From: Micromonospora musae | GTDB lineage: Bacteria > Actinomycetota > Actinomycetes > Mycobacteriales > Micromonosporaceae | Length of the DNA stretch: 64,000 bases | Assembly (NCBI RefSeq): GCF_003626635.1 | Contig: NZ_RAZT01000009.1 | Coordinates: 248,001-312,000, forward strand | Reading direction: 5' to 3' | Shown here: positions 33,944-44,268 of the stretch, piece by piece | Layout: the number at the start of each line of letters is the position of its first letter | Position numbering within the stretch: position 1 is the stretch's first letter | Program-made: the position numbers and the translations under genes | The notes under the pieces: model-generated | Told to the model about the DNA's origin: nothing | The model's input: only the letters and a program-made list of their open reading frames with translations | The model's database searches: none

Positions 33944-34279
33944 ATGGGCTGGTTCAACCGGCGGTCCCGATCCGCCGACGGGACCCCGACGAAGCTGGAC
34001 CGGGAGGCGACCCGGGACGACCTCGCCGCGCTGGAGGCCTTCGTCACCAGCCGCCGGGGCGTCGAGTTCTACCTGGAGCCGGAGACCACCGCGACCGACA
34101 CCACTGTGGTGGCGATCGCTTACGACGGGGAGTGGATCCGCCGCCGCACCGGTTCGCCCCGCGCCGCGGCGACCATCGCACGGCGGCACGCCGTTCCGCT
34201 CTACGAGGCCGGCCGCACCGGCTACCCGGAGCGGATGCGCGCCTGGAACCGGGCCCACCCCGAGCGTCGGGCCCGCTGA
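33944..34279 (+). CDS. Small hypothetical protein (111 aa)
   Basis: The ATG at 33944 has an excellent GGAGAGGAG nearby. The basic N-terminus (MGWFNRRSRSA) precedes an alternating helix/strand core: DLAALEAFVTSRRGVEFYLE, then TTVVAIAYDGEWIRRRTGSP and a basic C-terminus. There is no membrane segment. I recognise no named domain. Codon usage matches neighbouring real genes, so I believe it is expressed. Confidence 0.65.
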   Translation: MGWFNRRSRSADGTPTKLDREATRDDLAALEAFVTSRRGVEFYLEPETTATDTTVVAIAYDGEWIRRRTGSPRAAATIARRHAVPLYEAGRTGYPERMRAWNRAHPERRAR

Positions 34280-34307
34280 CGCGCGAGCAGGCGCGCGTCG
34301 ACGTCCC

Positions 34308-35042
34308 TCAGCCGGCCTCGGCCCGGGCCTGCGCGCGGGTCATCGGCGCGGAGTGGCTGGCGACGTACCAGTCGTAGTCGTCGTCGAGCAGCCGGCGGAC
34401 CAGCCCGAGGTCGGGGCCGTCGTCCGGCTCGCGAAGGTGCGCCGGGGGCGGGTAGAAGGAGTCGCCGAGCAGCATGACGCCCGAGTCCGGCACCAGCACC
34501 ACCGTCGAGTCCGGCGCGTGCCGGCCGCCGACATGGCGCAGCAGCACTCCGACCGGCAGCTCGTCGGCGTCGGTGAAGGTACGGGTCGGCGGCAACACCG
34601 CGAAGTCGTCCCACGAGTCCACCGCGAACGCGCGCGCCCGGAAACTCGGCGCGAGCCGAGGGTTCGCGCGGACCTGTTCGCGCAGGTAGCGGTGGCTCCA
34701 CGGCCGGGCCGCCTCGGCCCGCAGCAGCTCCTGGCCGGTCACCTGCCCGACGATCTCCACGCCGGGCCAGGCGCAGGCGCCCCACACGTGGTCCCAGTGG
34801 TGATGCGTGTAGACGAGCCAGCGCGGTTCCGGCAGCCCCGCCGCGTGCAGCGCGGCCCGGATCTCTCGGGCGTGCGCCGGGCTCTGCCCCGCGTCGATGA
34901 TCACACTGCCGCGCTCGTCGGCCACCACGGCGACGCCGGCCTGGACGGCCGCCGGGTCGGGATCGCCGGGGCAGAGCCAGACCCGTCCGGCGAGCTGATG
35001 GAACTGCATGCCGATGATGGCGACCTCCCCGGGATCGACCAC
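34308..35042 (-). CDS. Metallo-beta-lactamase-fold hydrolase
   Basis: 244 residues from GTG at 35042; an ATG at 35009 is the alternative. The metal motif is THHHWDHVWGA (HxHxDH), preceded by IIDAGQSPAH and followed by GGRHAPDSTVVL, VMLLGDSFYPPP and VASHSAPMT, giving all expected His/Asp ligands. This family includes glyoxalase II, lactonases and other hydrolases; the specific substrate is unknown. No signal peptide is seen. Upstream lies the cobalamin-riboswitch region, transcribed in the opposite direction. Confidence 0.85.
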   Translation of the reverse strand: MVDPGEVAIIGMQFHQLAGRVWLCPGDPDPAAVQAGVAVVADERGSVIIDAGQSPAHAREIRAALHAAGLPEPRWLVYTHHHWDHVWGACAWPGVEIVGQVTGQELLRAEAARPWSHRYLREQVRANPRLAPSFRARAFAVDSWDDFAVLPPTRTFTDADELPVGVLLRHVGGRHAPDSTVVLVPDSGVMLLGDSFYPPPAHLREPDDGPDLGLVRRLLDDDYDWYVASHSAPMTRAQARAEAG

Positions 35043-35309
35043 GGGCGCTCGCCGAGGCCCGGTCGATCCTAGTTGTCGGGGCTCGTCATCCGTGTGCCGG
35101 CCAGCGGTTCAGCGCGATCGCGGGCGCCGGACGGCGGCCGTGGGCGTCGGCCGGGCAGGCCGGCGAGCGTAGCGCCGGGCGCGCCGATCGGATGGCCGCC
35201 GCGCACCAGGTCGGCGGGGCCCCGGACGATGCCCGGAATCGATCTGACTCGATGACATCGACGCTGATCAGCCGCCCGGGGCGGCGTTGACCGGCCGGGA
35301 CGGGTGTGG

Positions 35310-35470
35310 CAGCATTCGCGGCCTGACGGCAGTGAAGGAAGCCGGTGCGATTCCGGCGCGGTCCCGCCACTGTCATCGGGGAGTGAGCCCTCCTTGCGAG
35401 TCACGACCGCGTGCGGTTGGAAGGCCGGGGGTGAGCGTCGATCCGGGAGCCAGGATACTTCGGCCGTCGG
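35310..35470 (+). ncRNA. Cobalamin (adenosylcobalamin) riboswitch
   Basis: The conserved core is readable: GGAAGCCGGTGCGATTCCGG (35338-35357), then CGGTCCCGCCACTGTCATCG containing the B12 box GCCACTGT, followed by the GAGTGAGCCC arm and the closing GGGAGCCAGGATAC (35446-35459). Order and spacing match cobalamin riboswitches upstream of actinobacterial cob and B12-transport genes. It should shut down the downstream cob operon when the coenzyme is abundant, probably at translation, because a strong Shine-Dalgarno (35497-35503) comes right after it. Ends are approximate. Confidence 0.88.
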
Positions 35471-35508
35471 GATGTGACCCCAGGGCGTGGAGACCCGAGG
35501 AGGACCCG

Positions 35509-35670
35509 ATGACGCACCGCGTCCACCGTGCCGGCGGCGATCGCCGTGACCGGCCCAATACCATCGGCGCGCCCGCGCCGCAGCGCGCCCGCCGCGCCAC
35601 CCGACCCCGTACTGCCGCGCCGACCGGCCACACCGGAGCGCCGCCGGGCGGGCTCGACCCCGCCGGCTGA
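35509..35670 (+). CDS. Short leader ORF between riboswitch and cobN (53 aa)
   Basis: ATG at 35509 follows a near-perfect GAGGAGG by five bases, the best ribosome binding site in this region. The 53-residue product is Arg/Pro/Gly-rich (starting MTHRVHRAGGDRRDRP) with no hydrophobic segment or known domain. It ends 128 bases before cobN. Either it is a real small protein, or a leader whose translation couples riboswitch state to the operon. The Shine-Dalgarno is well placed to be sequestered by the riboswitch. Confidence 0.5.
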   Translation: MTHRVHRAGGDRRDRPNTIGAPAPQRARRATRPRTAAPTGHTGAPPGGLDPAG

Positions 35671-35798
35671 CCCGTACGCCGACCGCCGCGCCAACCGCCG
35701 GCTCTGGCCGGCCGACCGCGCCCGCTGAACCCCGCGCCATCCACCCCTCAGCCCGACCGCCCCGACGGCGAGCCGGGCGTCACTCTCCGGAGCCATCC

Positions 35799-38700
35799 GT
35801 GCGTACCCTGCTGCTGTCCACCTCCGACACCGATCTGCTCGCCGCCCGGGCCAGCGGCGCGGACTACCGGCTGGCCAATCCGGTCCGCGTCGACGCCGAG
35901 GCCGTACCCGCGCTGCTCGACGGCGTGGACGTCGCCGTCGTACGGCTGCTCGGTGGCCGGCCGGCGTGGCCGGACGGACTGGCCGCGGTGCTCGCCTCCG
36001 GCGTGCCGACGGTCGTGCTCAGCGGCGAGTCGGCGCCCGACGCGGAGCTGATGGCGGCCTCCACGCTGCCCGCCGGGGTCGTCACGCAGGCCCTGGCGTA
36101 CCTGGTCGAGGGCGGTCCGGAGAACCTCGCCCAGCTGACCCGGTTCCTCTCCGACACGGTGCTGCTCACCGGCGAGGGCTTCGCGCCGCCGGCGCCCACC
36201 CCCGCGTACGGCGTCCACGGTGACCGGGCGACCGATCCGGGTCGGCCGACCGTCGGCATCGTCTTCTACCGGGCGCACGCGCTCGCCGGCAACACCGCCT
36301 TCGTGGACACGCTCGCCAACGCGGTGGAGGCGGCCGGGGGCAACGCCCTGCCCGTCTACTGCGGATCGCTGCGCGGGCTGACCGCGGGCGCCGGTCCGCT
36401 GGAGCTGCTCGCCCGCTGCGACACGCTGCTGGTGACCGTGCTGGCGGCCGGCGGCGCGGTTGCCGCGGACGCCTCCGCGGGCGGCGACGAGGACACCTGG
36501 GACGTGGGGGCGCTCGCCGCGCTCGACGTGCCGGTGGTCCAGGCGCTGCTGCTGACCAGCACCCGCGAGCAGTGGGCCGACTCCGACGCCGGCCTCACCC
36601 CGCTGGACGCCGCCATGCAGGTGGCCGTCCCGGAGTTCGACGGCCGGATCATCACCGTGCCCTTCTCGTTCAAGAAGATCGACGCCGACGGTCTCTCCGT
36701 CTACGCCGCCGACCCGGAACGCGCCGCCCGGGTCGCCGGCATCGCGGTGCGGCAGGCCCGGCTGCGTGGGCTCCCCAACGCCGACAAGCGCCTCGCGATC
36801 GTGCTCAGCTCGTACCCGACGAAGCACTCCCGGGTCGGCAACGCCGTCGGCCTGGACACCCCCGCCTCGGCGGTGCGGCTCTTCGCCGCGCTGGCCGAGG
36901 CCGGGTACGACCTCGGCTCCACGCCGCCGCCCGACGACGGGGACGCCCTGATCCACGCCCTGATCGCCGCCGGTGGCCACGACGTCGAGTGGCTCACCCC
37001 CGAGCAGCTCGCCGCCGCCGAGGCTCGGGTGCCCGGCGAGGTCTACCGACGCTGGTTCGACGAGGTGCCGGCCGCGCTGCGCGAGCGGATGCGCGCGCAC
37101 TGGGGCGAGCCGCCCGGTGAGCTGTACACCGACGGCGGTGACGTCGTGCTGGCCGGGCTGCGCTTCGGCAACGTGGCGCTGCTCATCCAGCCGCCGCGCG
37201 GCTTCGGCGAGAACCCCATCGCCATCTACCACGACCCGGACCTGCCGCCCAGCCACCACTACCTGGCCGCGTACCGGTGGCTCGCCGCCCGGCCCGAGGA
37301 CGGCGGCTTCGGCGCCGACGCGGTGGTGCACCTCGGCAAGCACGGCACCCTCGAATGGCTGCCCGGCAAGGGCCTCGGGCTCGCCGCCGACTGCGCCCCC
37401 GACGCCGTCCTCGGCGACCTGCCGCTGGTCTACCCGTTCATCGTCAACGACCCCGGGGAGGGCACGCAGGCCAAGCGCCGCGCCCACGCGGTCGTCGTCG
37501 ACCACCTGGTGCCGCCGATGGCGCGCGCCGAGACGTACGGCGACCTGGCGAAGCTGGAACAGCTGCTCGACGAGTACGCGACAGTGCAGGCCCTCGACCC
37601 GGCGAAGGTGCCGACCGTGCAGGCGCAGATCTGGGCGCTGGTGCGCTCCGCCGAGCTGCACCACGACCTGCACACCGAGCAGATGCCCGACGCCGAGGAC
37701 TTCGACGACTTCGTGCTGCACCTCGACGGGTACCTCTGCGAGGTCAAGGACGTGCAGATCCGCGACGGCCTGCACGTGCTGGCCGCCGCGCCGGTCGGCG
37801 ACGCCCGCGTCAACCTGGTCCTCGCCGTGCTGCGCGCCCCGCAGGTGTGGGGCGGCAGCCGGGCCCTGCCGGGGCTGCGGCAGGCGCTGGCCGCCGCGCA
37901 CGGGCTGGACGAGGCGGCGTTGCTCGCCGCGCCGGGCGAGCGGCTCGCCGTTCCGGCCGAGCTGACCGAGGTCGTGGACGGGCCGGCGGTCACCGCCGCC
38001 GACGCGGTCGACCTCATCGAGGCCCTCGCGCGCCGGCTCGTCGTCGGCATGGAGACGCTCGGCTGGGACGCCGGGAAGGTCGACGCGGTGGTCGCCGAGG
38101 TCACCGGCCGGGAGCTGCCGGACGCGTCCGCGCTGCTGCGCTTCGCCGCCACCGAGCTGGTGCCCCGTCTCGACCGGACCACCGACGAGCTGGCGCACAC
38201 CCTGGCCGCTCTGGACGGTCGGTTCGTGCCGCCCGGGCCGTCCGGCTCGCCGACCCGGGGGCTGGTCAACGTGCTGCCCACCGGCCGCAACTTCTACTCC
38301 GTCGACCCGAAGGCCATCCCCAGCCGCAACGCCTGGGACGTCGGGACGGCGCTCGCGGAGTCCCTGCTGGCGCGCCACCTCGCCGACACCGGCGAGTATC
38401 CGCGCTCGGTCGGGCTCACCGTCTGGGGCACCAGCGCCATGCGTACCCAGGGTGACGACATCGCCGAGGTCCTCGCGTTGATCGGCTGCCGCCCCACCTG
38501 GGACGACCGCTCCCGCCGGGTCACCGGCGTCGAGGTGGTGCCGCCGGCCGAACTGGGCCGCCCCCGGGTGGACGTCACCGTGCGGATCTCCGGCTTCTTC
38601 CGGGACGCCTTCCCGCACGTGGTCGCCCTGCTCGACGACGCGTTCCGGCAGGTCGCCGCCCTCGACGAGCCGCACGAGGAGAACTTCGTCCGGGCCCACG

Positions 38701-39467
38701 TCGCCGCCGACCTGGCCGAGCACGGCGACGAACGCCGGGCCACCGCGCGCATCTTCGGATCGAAGCCCGGGGCGTACGGGGCGGGGCTGCTGCCGCTCAT
38801 CGACGCCCGGAACTGGCGCAGCGACGCCGACCTGGCCGAGGTGTACGCGGTCTGGGGCGGCTACGCGTACGGCCGGGGGCTGGACGGCCGGGAGGCGCGT
38901 GCCGACATGGAACGCTCCTTCGCCCGCATCGCGGTCGCCGTGAAGAACCAGGACACCCGCGAGCACGACATCGTCGACTCCGACGACTACTTCCAGTACC
39001 ACGGCGGGATGGTCGCGATGGTGCGTCACCTCACCGGTGACGCGCCGGCCGCGTACGTCGGTGACTCGGCGATGCCGCACGACGTGCGCACCCGGACGTT
39101 GGGCGAGGAGACCCGCCGGGTGTTCCGCGCCCGCGTGGTGAACCCGAGGTGGATCGCCGCGATGCGCCGGCACGGCTACAAGGGCGCGTTCGAGCTGGCC
39201 GCCACGGTGGACTACCTCTTCGGCTACGACGCCACCGCCGGGGTGGTCGACGACTGGATGTACGAGAAGCTCGCGGCCGAGTACGTCTTCGACCCGACCA
39301 CGCGGGACTTCCTCGCCGAGTCGAATCCGTGGGCGCTGCGGGGCATCACCGAGCGGCTGCTGGAGGCCGCCGACCGGGGTCTCTGGGCGGAGCCGGATCC
39401 GACGACCCTGGAGCGGCTGCGGGAGACGTACCTGATCAGCGAGGGTGACCTGGAGGACCGGGCGTGA
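35799..39467 (+). CDS. cobN: Cobaltochelatase large subunit CobN
   Basis: 1222 residues from GTG (CGGAG upstream), normal for CobN. Conserved family stretches include [110 protein letters not shown] and [20 protein letters not shown]. CobN binds hydrogenobyrinic acid a,c-diamide and, with an ATPase complex, inserts cobalt in the aerobic pathway. It is the first large gene after the cobalamin riboswitch. The next gene, a ChlI/ChlD-type ATPase, overlaps it by four bases and is probably its partner. Confidence 0.95.
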   Translation: MRTLLLSTSDTDLLAARASGADYRLANPVRVDAEAVPALLDGVDVAVVRLLGGRPAWPDGLAAVLASGVPTVVLSGESAPDAELMAASTLPAGVVTQALAYLVEGGPENLAQLTRFLSDTVLLTGEGFAPPAPTPAYGVHGDRATDPGRPTVGIVFYRAHALAGNTAFVDTLANAVEAAGGNALPVYCGSLRGLTAGAGPLELLARCDTLLVTVLAAGGAVAADASAGGDEDTWDVGALAALDVPVVQALLLTSTREQWADSDAGLTPLDAAMQVAVPEFDGRIITVPFSFKKIDADGLSVYAADPERAARVAGIAVRQARLRGLPNADKRLAIVLSSYPTKHSRVGNAVGLDTPASAVRLFAALAEAGYDLGSTPPPDDGDALIHALIAAGGHDVEWLTPEQLAAAEARVPGEVYRRWFDEVPAALRERMRAHWGEPPGELYTDGGDVVLAGLRFGNVALLIQPPRGFGENPIAIYHDPDLPPSHHYLAAYRWLAARPEDGGFGADAVVHLGKHGTLEWLPGKGLGLAADCAPDAVLGDLPLVYPFIVNDPGEGTQAKRRAHAVVVDHLVPPMARAETYGDLAKLEQLLDEYATVQALDPAKVPTVQAQIWALVRSAELHHDLHTEQMPDAEDFDDFVLHLDGYLCEVKDVQIRDGLHVLAAAPVGDARVNLVLAVLRAPQVWGGSRALPGLRQALAAAHGLDEAALLAAPGERLAVPAELTEVVDGPAVTAADAVDLIEALARRLVVGMETLGWDAGKVDAVVAEVTGRELPDASALLRFAATELVPRLDRTTDELAHTLAALDGRFVPPGPSGSPTRGLVNVLPTGRNFYSVDPKAIPSRNAWDVGTALAESLLARHLADTGEYPRSVGLTVWGTSAMRTQGDDIAEVLALIGCRPTWDDRSRRVTGVEVVPPAELGRPRVDVTVRISGFFRDAFPHVVALLDDAFRQVAALDEPHEENFVRAHVAADLAEHGDERRATARIFGSKPGAYGAGLLPLIDARNWRSDADLAEVYAVWGGYAYGRGLDGREARADMERSFARIAVAVKNQDTREHDIVDSDDYFQYHGGMVAMVRHLTGDAPAAYVGDSAMPHDVRTRTLGEETRRVFRARVVNPRWIAAMRRHGYKGAFELAATVDYLFGYDATAGVVDDWMYEKLAAEYVFDPTTRDFLAESNPWALRGITERLLEAADRGLWAEPDPTTLERLRETYLISEGDLEDRA

Positions 39468-41695
39468 CCATCTTCCCGTTCAGCGCGGTGCTCGGCATGG
39501 ACGACATGCGGCTCGCCCTGCTGCTCAACGCGGTCAGCCCGGCCATCGGCGGGGTGCTGGTGCGCGGCGAGAAGGGCACCGCCAAGTCGACGGCGGTACG
39601 GGCGCTCGCCGCCCTGCTGCCCCCGGTCGACCAGGTGGCCGGCTGCCGGTTCGGCTGTGACCCGGCGAACCCGGATCCGGCCTGCCCGGACGGCCCGCAC
39701 CCGGCGCGCGCCGTGGCCGAGCGGCGCCCGGCGCGGCTGGTCGAGCTGCCCGTCGGCGCGGCTGAGGACCGGGTGGTCGGGTCACTGGACCTGGAGAAGG
39801 CGCTCGGCGAGGGCGTACGCGCCTTCGAGCCGGGTCTGCTCGCCGCCGCGCACCGCGGGGTGCTCTACGTCGACGAGGTCAACCTGCTCCACGACCACCT
39901 GGTCGACCTGCTGCTCGACGCCGCCGCGATGGGCCGCAGCCACGTGGAGCGGGAGGGCGTCTCGGTCAGTCACGCCGCCCGGTTCCTGCTGGTCGGCACG
40001 ATGAACCCGGAGGAGGGGGAGCTGCGTCCGCAGCTGCTCGACCGGTTCGGGCTCACCGTCGAGGTCGGCGCGAGCCGGGAGCCGGCGGTCCGCGCCGAGG
40101 TCGTCCGCCGCCGGTTGGCCGCCGACGCCGACCCGGCCGGCTTCGCCGCCCGCTGGGCCGACGCGGACGCCGAGGTCGCCCGCCGGGTGGCCGGGGCGCG
40201 GCAGCGGGTCGCCGGGGTGCGCCTTCCGGACGCCGCGCTGCGGCAGATCGCCGAGGTCTGCGCCGCGTTCGACGTGGACGGCATGCGGGCCGACATCGTC
40301 ACCGCGCGCACCGCCATCGCCCACGCCGCCTGGCACGGCCGGGACCAGGTCGGTGTCGAGGACGTACGGGTGGCCGCGCGGCTGGCGCTGCCGCACCGGC
40401 GACGCCGGGATCCGTTCGACACGCCGGGCCTGGATGAGAAGCGGCTCGACGAGGCGCTCGACCGCGCCGGTGCGGACGATCCCGACGACGACCCGCCGGG
40501 CGGTCCGTCCGACGGCGGCCCGGACGGCTCCGGCCCGAACGACGGCGGCCCGAACGGCGATGGTCCGAACGGCGGTGGCCCGAACGGCGGTGGCTCCGAC
40601 GGGGGGCCGGACAGCGGCCCGTCGGGCGACGCGAACGGCCCGACCGGCAGGGACGTGCCCGGCCCGTCCGACGCGGCGCCGGAGACCGATGCCCGCCCCG
40701 ACGGCGGGAACGACCCGTCGGCGCCGCAGCGGGCCCCGGCGGCGGGCCCCGGCCCGGCCGACGGCGGCGAGGGCGGCGGAGCCGACGAGTTCGTGGAACC
40801 CTCGGGGGGCGGCCCGGCTGCCGGCGGCCAGCCGGTGGCCGTACCCGTTCCGGGGCTCAAGGCCCGGCTGCTCACCGCGCCCGGTGTCGGCGACGGTGTT
40901 CCCGGCCGGCGCTCGCGGGCCCGCACCGGACGCGGGCGCACCACCGGGGCGCGGCTGCCGGCCGGTCGACCGGGCGCCCTGCACCTGCCGGCGACCCTGC
41001 GCGCCGCCGCCCCGCACCAGGTCGAGCGGGGCCGCCGGGACGGACCGCTCCGGCTGCGCCCGGCCGACCTGCGGGAGGCCGTCCGCGAGGGGCGTGAGGG
41101 CAACCTGGTGCTCTTCGTCGTCGACGCCAGCGGGTCGATGGGGGCCCGGCAGCGGATGTCCGCCGTCAAGGGGGCGGTGCTCGCGCTGCTGACCGACGCC
41201 TACCAGCGGCGCGACAAGGTCGCCGTGGTCACGTTCCGGGGCGCCGGCGCGCAGACCCTGCTGCCCGCCACCTCGTCGGTGCTCGCCGCCTCGGCGCGCC
41301 TCGCCGACCTGCCCACCGGCGGGCGTACGCCGCTCGCCGAGGGGCTGCTCTCCGCCGCCGAGCTGCTGCGGGTGGAGCGGCTGCGTGACCCGCGTCGCCG
41401 CCCGCTGGTGCTGGTGCTCACCGACGGACGGGCGACCAGCGGTACGCGCCCGCTGGAGCGGTCGGCCCGGGCGGCGGCGGTGCTCGCGGCGACCGGCGCG
41501 CCCTGCGTCGTCGTGGACTGTGAGTCCGGTTCCGTGCGCCTCGGCCTCGCCCAGCGCCTCGCCGCCCAGCTGGGCGCCGACCACCATCCGCTGGACCGGG
41601 TGGCCACCGACCCGCTCGTCGGCCTCGCCGCCACCCGTCCCGCCGCGCCGTACGCCCACACGTCGAACACCAGCCGTGCAAGGAGCGTCGCCTGA
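39464..41695 (+). CDS. Magnesium-chelatase-like ChlI/ChlD fusion, probable cobaltochelatase ATPase subunit
   Basis: 743 residues from GTG in a GTGA overlap with cobN. The N-terminal AAA+ module (~1-330) has Walker [10 protein letters not shown] (~35), Walker [14 protein letters not shown] and [20 protein letters not shown], as in BchI/CobS. Residues ~340-460 form an acidic Gly/Pro/Asn linker with repeats such as [15 protein letters not shown]. The C-terminal von Willebrand A domain (~550-740) has the MIDAS DASGSMG and LTDGRATSG, as in BchD/CobT. Operon position makes it the likely motor for CobN, replacing separate CobS and CobT. Confidence 0.88.
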   Translation: MTIFPFSAVLGMDDMRLALLLNAVSPAIGGVLVRGEKGTAKSTAVRALAALLPPVDQVAGCRFGCDPANPDPACPDGPHPARAVAERRPARLVELPVGAAEDRVVGSLDLEKALGEGVRAFEPGLLAAAHRGVLYVDEVNLLHDHLVDLLLDAAAMGRSHVEREGVSVSHAARFLLVGTMNPEEGELRPQLLDRFGLTVEVGASREPAVRAEVVRRRLAADADPAGFAARWADADAEVARRVAGARQRVAGVRLPDAALRQIAEVCAAFDVDGMRADIVTARTAIAHAAWHGRDQVGVEDVRVAARLALPHRRRRDPFDTPGLDEKRLDEALDRAGADDPDDDPPGGPSDGGPDGSGPNDGGPNGDGPNGGGPNGGGSDGGPDSGPSGDANGPTGRDVPGPSDAAPETDARPDGGNDPSAPQRAPAAGPGPADGGEGGGADEFVEPSGGGPAAGGQPVAVPVPGLKARLLTAPGVGDGVPGRRSRARTGRGRTTGARLPAGRPGALHLPATLRAAAPHQVERGRRDGPLRLRPADLREAVREGREGNLVLFVVDASGSMGARQRMSAVKGAVLALLTDAYQRRDKVAVVTFRGAGAQTLLPATSSVLAASARLADLPTGGRTPLAEGLLSAAELLRVERLRDPRRRPLVLVLTDGRATSGTRPLERSARAAAVLAATGAPCVVVDCESGSVRLGLAQRLAAQLGADHHPLDRVATDPLVGLAATRPAAPYAHTSNTSRARSVA

Positions 41696-42306
41696 TGCCG
41701 CAGGGAAAGCCGACCCACGTGCCCGCCGACGGGCTCACCACCCGGCAGCGCCGTAACCGTCCGCTGCTGCTCGTCCACACCGGACAGATGAAGGGCAAGT
41801 CGACGGCCGCGTTCGGCCTGGCGCTGCGGGCGTGGACCGCCGGTATGCCGATCGGGGTGTTCCAGTTCGTCAAGAGCGCCAAGTGGCGGGTGGGGGAGGA
41901 GAACGCCCTGCGCGCACTCGGCGAGCTGCACGAGCGTACCGGCCAGGGAGCGCCGGTGACCTGGCACAAGATGGGCGAGGGCTGGTCCTGGATCCAGCGC
42001 GGCGACCAGGCCGACCACGCCGCCGACGCCCTGGAGGGCTGGCGGCAGATCCAGCGCGACCTCGCCGAGGAGCGGTACAAGTTCTACGTGCTCGACGAGT
42101 TCACCTACCCGATGAAGTGGGGCTGGGTGGACGTCGACGAGGTGGTCGACACGCTCGCCGGCCGCCCGGGCTTCCAGCACGTCGTGATCACCGGCCGGGA
42201 CGCCCACCCGCGGCTCGTCGAGGCGGCCGACCTGGTCGCCGAGCTGACCAAGATCAAGCACCCGATGGACGCCGGCCAGAAGGGCCAGAAGGGCATCGAG
42301 TGGTGA
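41695..42306 (+). CDS. cobO: Cob(I)yrinic acid a,c-diamide adenosyltransferase
   Basis: 203 residues, normal for CobO/BtuR. The start overlaps the previous stop by one base (TGATG). Motifs: LLLVHTGQMKGKSTAAFGLA (P-loop), VFQFVKSAKWRVGEENAL, MGEGWSWI, and LDEFTYPMKWGWVDVDEV. It transfers the 5'-deoxyadenosyl group from ATP to cob(I)yrinate diamide after cobalt insertion. Position between the chelatase genes and cobB follows pathway logic. Product feedback through the riboswitch would sense this coenzyme form. Confidence 0.95.
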   Translation: MPQGKPTHVPADGLTTRQRRNRPLLLVHTGQMKGKSTAAFGLALRAWTAGMPIGVFQFVKSAKWRVGEENALRALGELHERTGQGAPVTWHKMGEGWSWIQRGDQADHAADALEGWRQIQRDLAEERYKFYVLDEFTYPMKWGWVDVDEVVDTLAGRPGFQHVVITGRDAHPRLVEAADLVAELTKIKHPMDAGQKGQKGIEW

Positions 42307-43718
42307 TGCCCGACCCGGCCGCCCCGAAGCCGGGACCGGGCCGACCGGGCAGCCCGACGGGGCAGCCTGCGACGCCGTGGGCGCTGCCCCGGGTGGTGGT
42401 CGCCGCACCGGGCAGCGGGCACGGCAAGACCACCGTCGCCACCGGGCTGCTCGCCGCGCTGCGCCGCCGCGGCCTGGTGGTGAGCCCGCACAAGGTCGGT
42501 CCGGACTACATCGACCCCGGTTACCACGCGCTCGCGGCCGGCCGGCCGGGCCGCAACCTCGACCCCTGGCTGGTCGGCGAGGAGCGGATCGCGCCGCTGC
42601 TACGGCACGGGGCGAGCACGCCGACGCCGGCCGACGTCGCCGTGGTGGAGGGCGTTATGGGGCTGCACGACGGCGCGGTCGGCCGGCGCGGTTTCGCCTC
42701 CACCGCGCACGTCGCCCGGCTGATCGAGGCCCCGGTGCTGCTGGTGCTGGACACCACCGCCCAGGGCCGCTCGGCCGCCGCGCTGACGCTGGGCATGGCC
42801 GCCTTCGACCCGGCCGTGCGCATCGGCGGGGTGATCCTCAACCGGGTCGGCTCGCCCCGGCACGAGCGGCTGCTGCGCGACGCGCTCGCCGAGGTGGGCG
42901 TACCGGTGCTCGGGGCGGTCGCCCGGGCCACCGAGGTCGCCGCCCCGTCGCGGCACCTCGGGCTGGTGCCGGTCGCCGAGCGGGCACCGGAGTCCGTGGC
43001 CGTCGTCGACGCGTTGGCCGAGCTGGTGGCGGCCACAGTCGACCTCGACGCGGTACTGGAGCTGGCCGGTACCGCCCCGCCGCTGACCGCACCCGCCTGG
43101 GATCCGGCCGTCGCCGTCGGTGGCCCGACCGGGCTGCGTCCGGTGGTCGCGGTCGCCGGTGGTCCCGCCTTCACCTTCTCGTACGCCGAGACCACCGAGC
43201 TGCTCGTCGCGGCGGGGGCTCGCGTCGCCGTCTTCGATCCGCTGCACGACCCGGCGCTGCCCGCCGGTACCCGCGCGGTGGTGATCGGCGGCGGCTTCCC
43301 CGAGGCGTACGCGGAGCGTCTCGCCGCGAACACGTCGCTCCGCGCCGAGCTGGCCGACTTCTCCGGCCCGGTGGTCGCCGAGTGCGCCGGGCTGCTCTAC
43401 CTCGGGCGCGCCCTGGACAGGGTGCCGATGTGCGGGCGGCTCGACCTCACCGCGCGGATGACCGGCCGGCTCACCCTCGGCTACCGCGCGGCGGTGGCCG
43501 CCACCGACTCGCCGCTCGCCGCGGCCGGCGAAGCGGTGCACGGGCACGAGTTCCACCGCACGGTCACCGACCCGGGGCACGGCGACCGGCCGGCGTGGCG
43601 CTGGGACGGCGCGGCGCACGGCTTCGTCGACGACCGTGTGCACGCCTCCTACCTGCACACCCACTGGGCAGGCCACCCCGAGACCGCCCGCCGCCTGATC
43701 CAAGCCGCAACCCCCTGA
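42306..43718 (+). CDS. cobB: Cobyrinate/hydrogenobyrinate a,c-diamide synthase
   Basis: 470 residues from the ATG at 42306 (one-base overlap with cobO; GTG 42303 also possible). The N-terminal ATPase domain has VVVAAPGSGHGKTTVATGLL, SPHKVGPDYIDPGYH and VEGVMGLHDGAVG. The C-terminal class I-type glutaminase domain has GGGFPEAYAERLAAN, the nucleophile VVAECAGLLYLG (Cys) and HGHEFHRT with a final SYLHTHWAGHP. It amidates the a and c carboxylates of the corrin ring using glutamine and ATP. It ends the riboswitch-controlled operon; a palindrome follows. Confidence 0.95.
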   Translation: MPDPAAPKPGPGRPGSPTGQPATPWALPRVVVAAPGSGHGKTTVATGLLAALRRRGLVVSPHKVGPDYIDPGYHALAAGRPGRNLDPWLVGEERIAPLLRHGASTPTPADVAVVEGVMGLHDGAVGRRGFASTAHVARLIEAPVLLVLDTTAQGRSAAALTLGMAAFDPAVRIGGVILNRVGSPRHERLLRDALAEVGVPVLGAVARATEVAAPSRHLGLVPVAERAPESVAVVDALAELVAATVDLDAVLELAGTAPPLTAPAWDPAVAVGGPTGLRPVVAVAGGPAFTFSYAETTELLVAAGARVAVFDPLHDPALPAGTRAVVIGGGFPEAYAERLAANTSLRAELADFSGPVVAECAGLLYLGRALDRVPMCGRLDLTARMTGRLTLGYRAAVAATDSPLAAAGEAVHGHEFHRTVTDPGHGDRPAWRWDGAAHGFVDDRVHASYLHTHWAGHPETARRLIQAATP

Positions 43719-43791
43719 CCCACCCTCACCCCACCCGACCCCCACCCGACGCCCACCCACCCGGCCCCCGCGCGCCTGCCTCGCCCGCGTC

Positions 43792-43846
43792 GATCATGAG
43801 GTTGACGGCGGAATCGGAGATCGAAGACTCCGTCAACCTCATGATC
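43792..43846. repeat. Inverted repeat, GATCATGAGGTT family, 17-bp perfect arms
   Basis: GATCATGAGGTTGACGG (43792-43808) pairs exactly with 43830-43846 around a 21-base loop. It sits between the convergent cobB and crcB genes and could terminate both. It is related to the imperfect copy at 1439-1493. Confidence 0.85.
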
Positions 43847-43905
43847 ACCGGGGCGGACCGGGGGCGGGGGGCCGGGGGGCGGTGGGAGGGAGGGAGTGGG
43901 TGGGG

Positions 43906-44268
43906 TTAGGGGGTCAGGGCTTGGGTGAGGGCGTAGCCGGCGCTGGCGGCGGCCAGGCCTGCGGCGACGCTGCCCAGCGTGTTGGTCAGGGCGGGCAGTC
44001 GGCGGCCGGCCTGGGCCAGCCGCAGCGTCTCGTAGCTCAGCGTGGACCAGGTGGTGAACGCGCCGCAGAAGCCGGTGCCCAGCAGCGCGTTGATCGCGGG
44101 CGTGACCGGAAGCGCGACCAGGACGCCGAGCACCAGCGAACCCACCACGTTGACGGTCAGGGTGCCCCACGGAAAGGCCGAGCCGAACCGGGCCTGCACG
44201 GCCCGGTCGGCGAGGTAACGCAGCGGGGCGCCGACGGCCGCGCCGAGCGCGACGAGGAGCACGCTCAC
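43906..44268 (-). CDS. crcB: CrcB/Fluc fluoride channel subunit, second of pair
   Basis: 120 residues from the GTG at 44268, which makes a GTGA overlap with the upstream crcB stop and lies just after GGAGGGG; an ATG at 44280 is in frame. Four membrane helices are visible. Family marks include GAPLRYLADRAV, WGTLTVNVVGSLVLGVL (the conserved Asn helix) and CGAFTTWSTLSYET (the phenylalanine-box/Na+ region). Fluc proteins form dual-topology dimers exporting fluoride; tandem pairs usually form heterodimers. Confidence 0.9.
   Translation of the reverse strand: MSVLLVALGAAVGAPLRYLADRAVQARFGSAFPWGTLTVNVVGSLVLGVLVALPVTPAINALLGTGFCGAFTTWSTLSYETLRLAQAGRRLPALTNTLGSVAAGLAAASAGYALTQALTP

Noticed and set aside
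35748-39173. 1141-residue open frame on the reverse strand opposite cobN
   Set aside because: Antisense to an unmistakable CobN; composition is that of a shadow frame.
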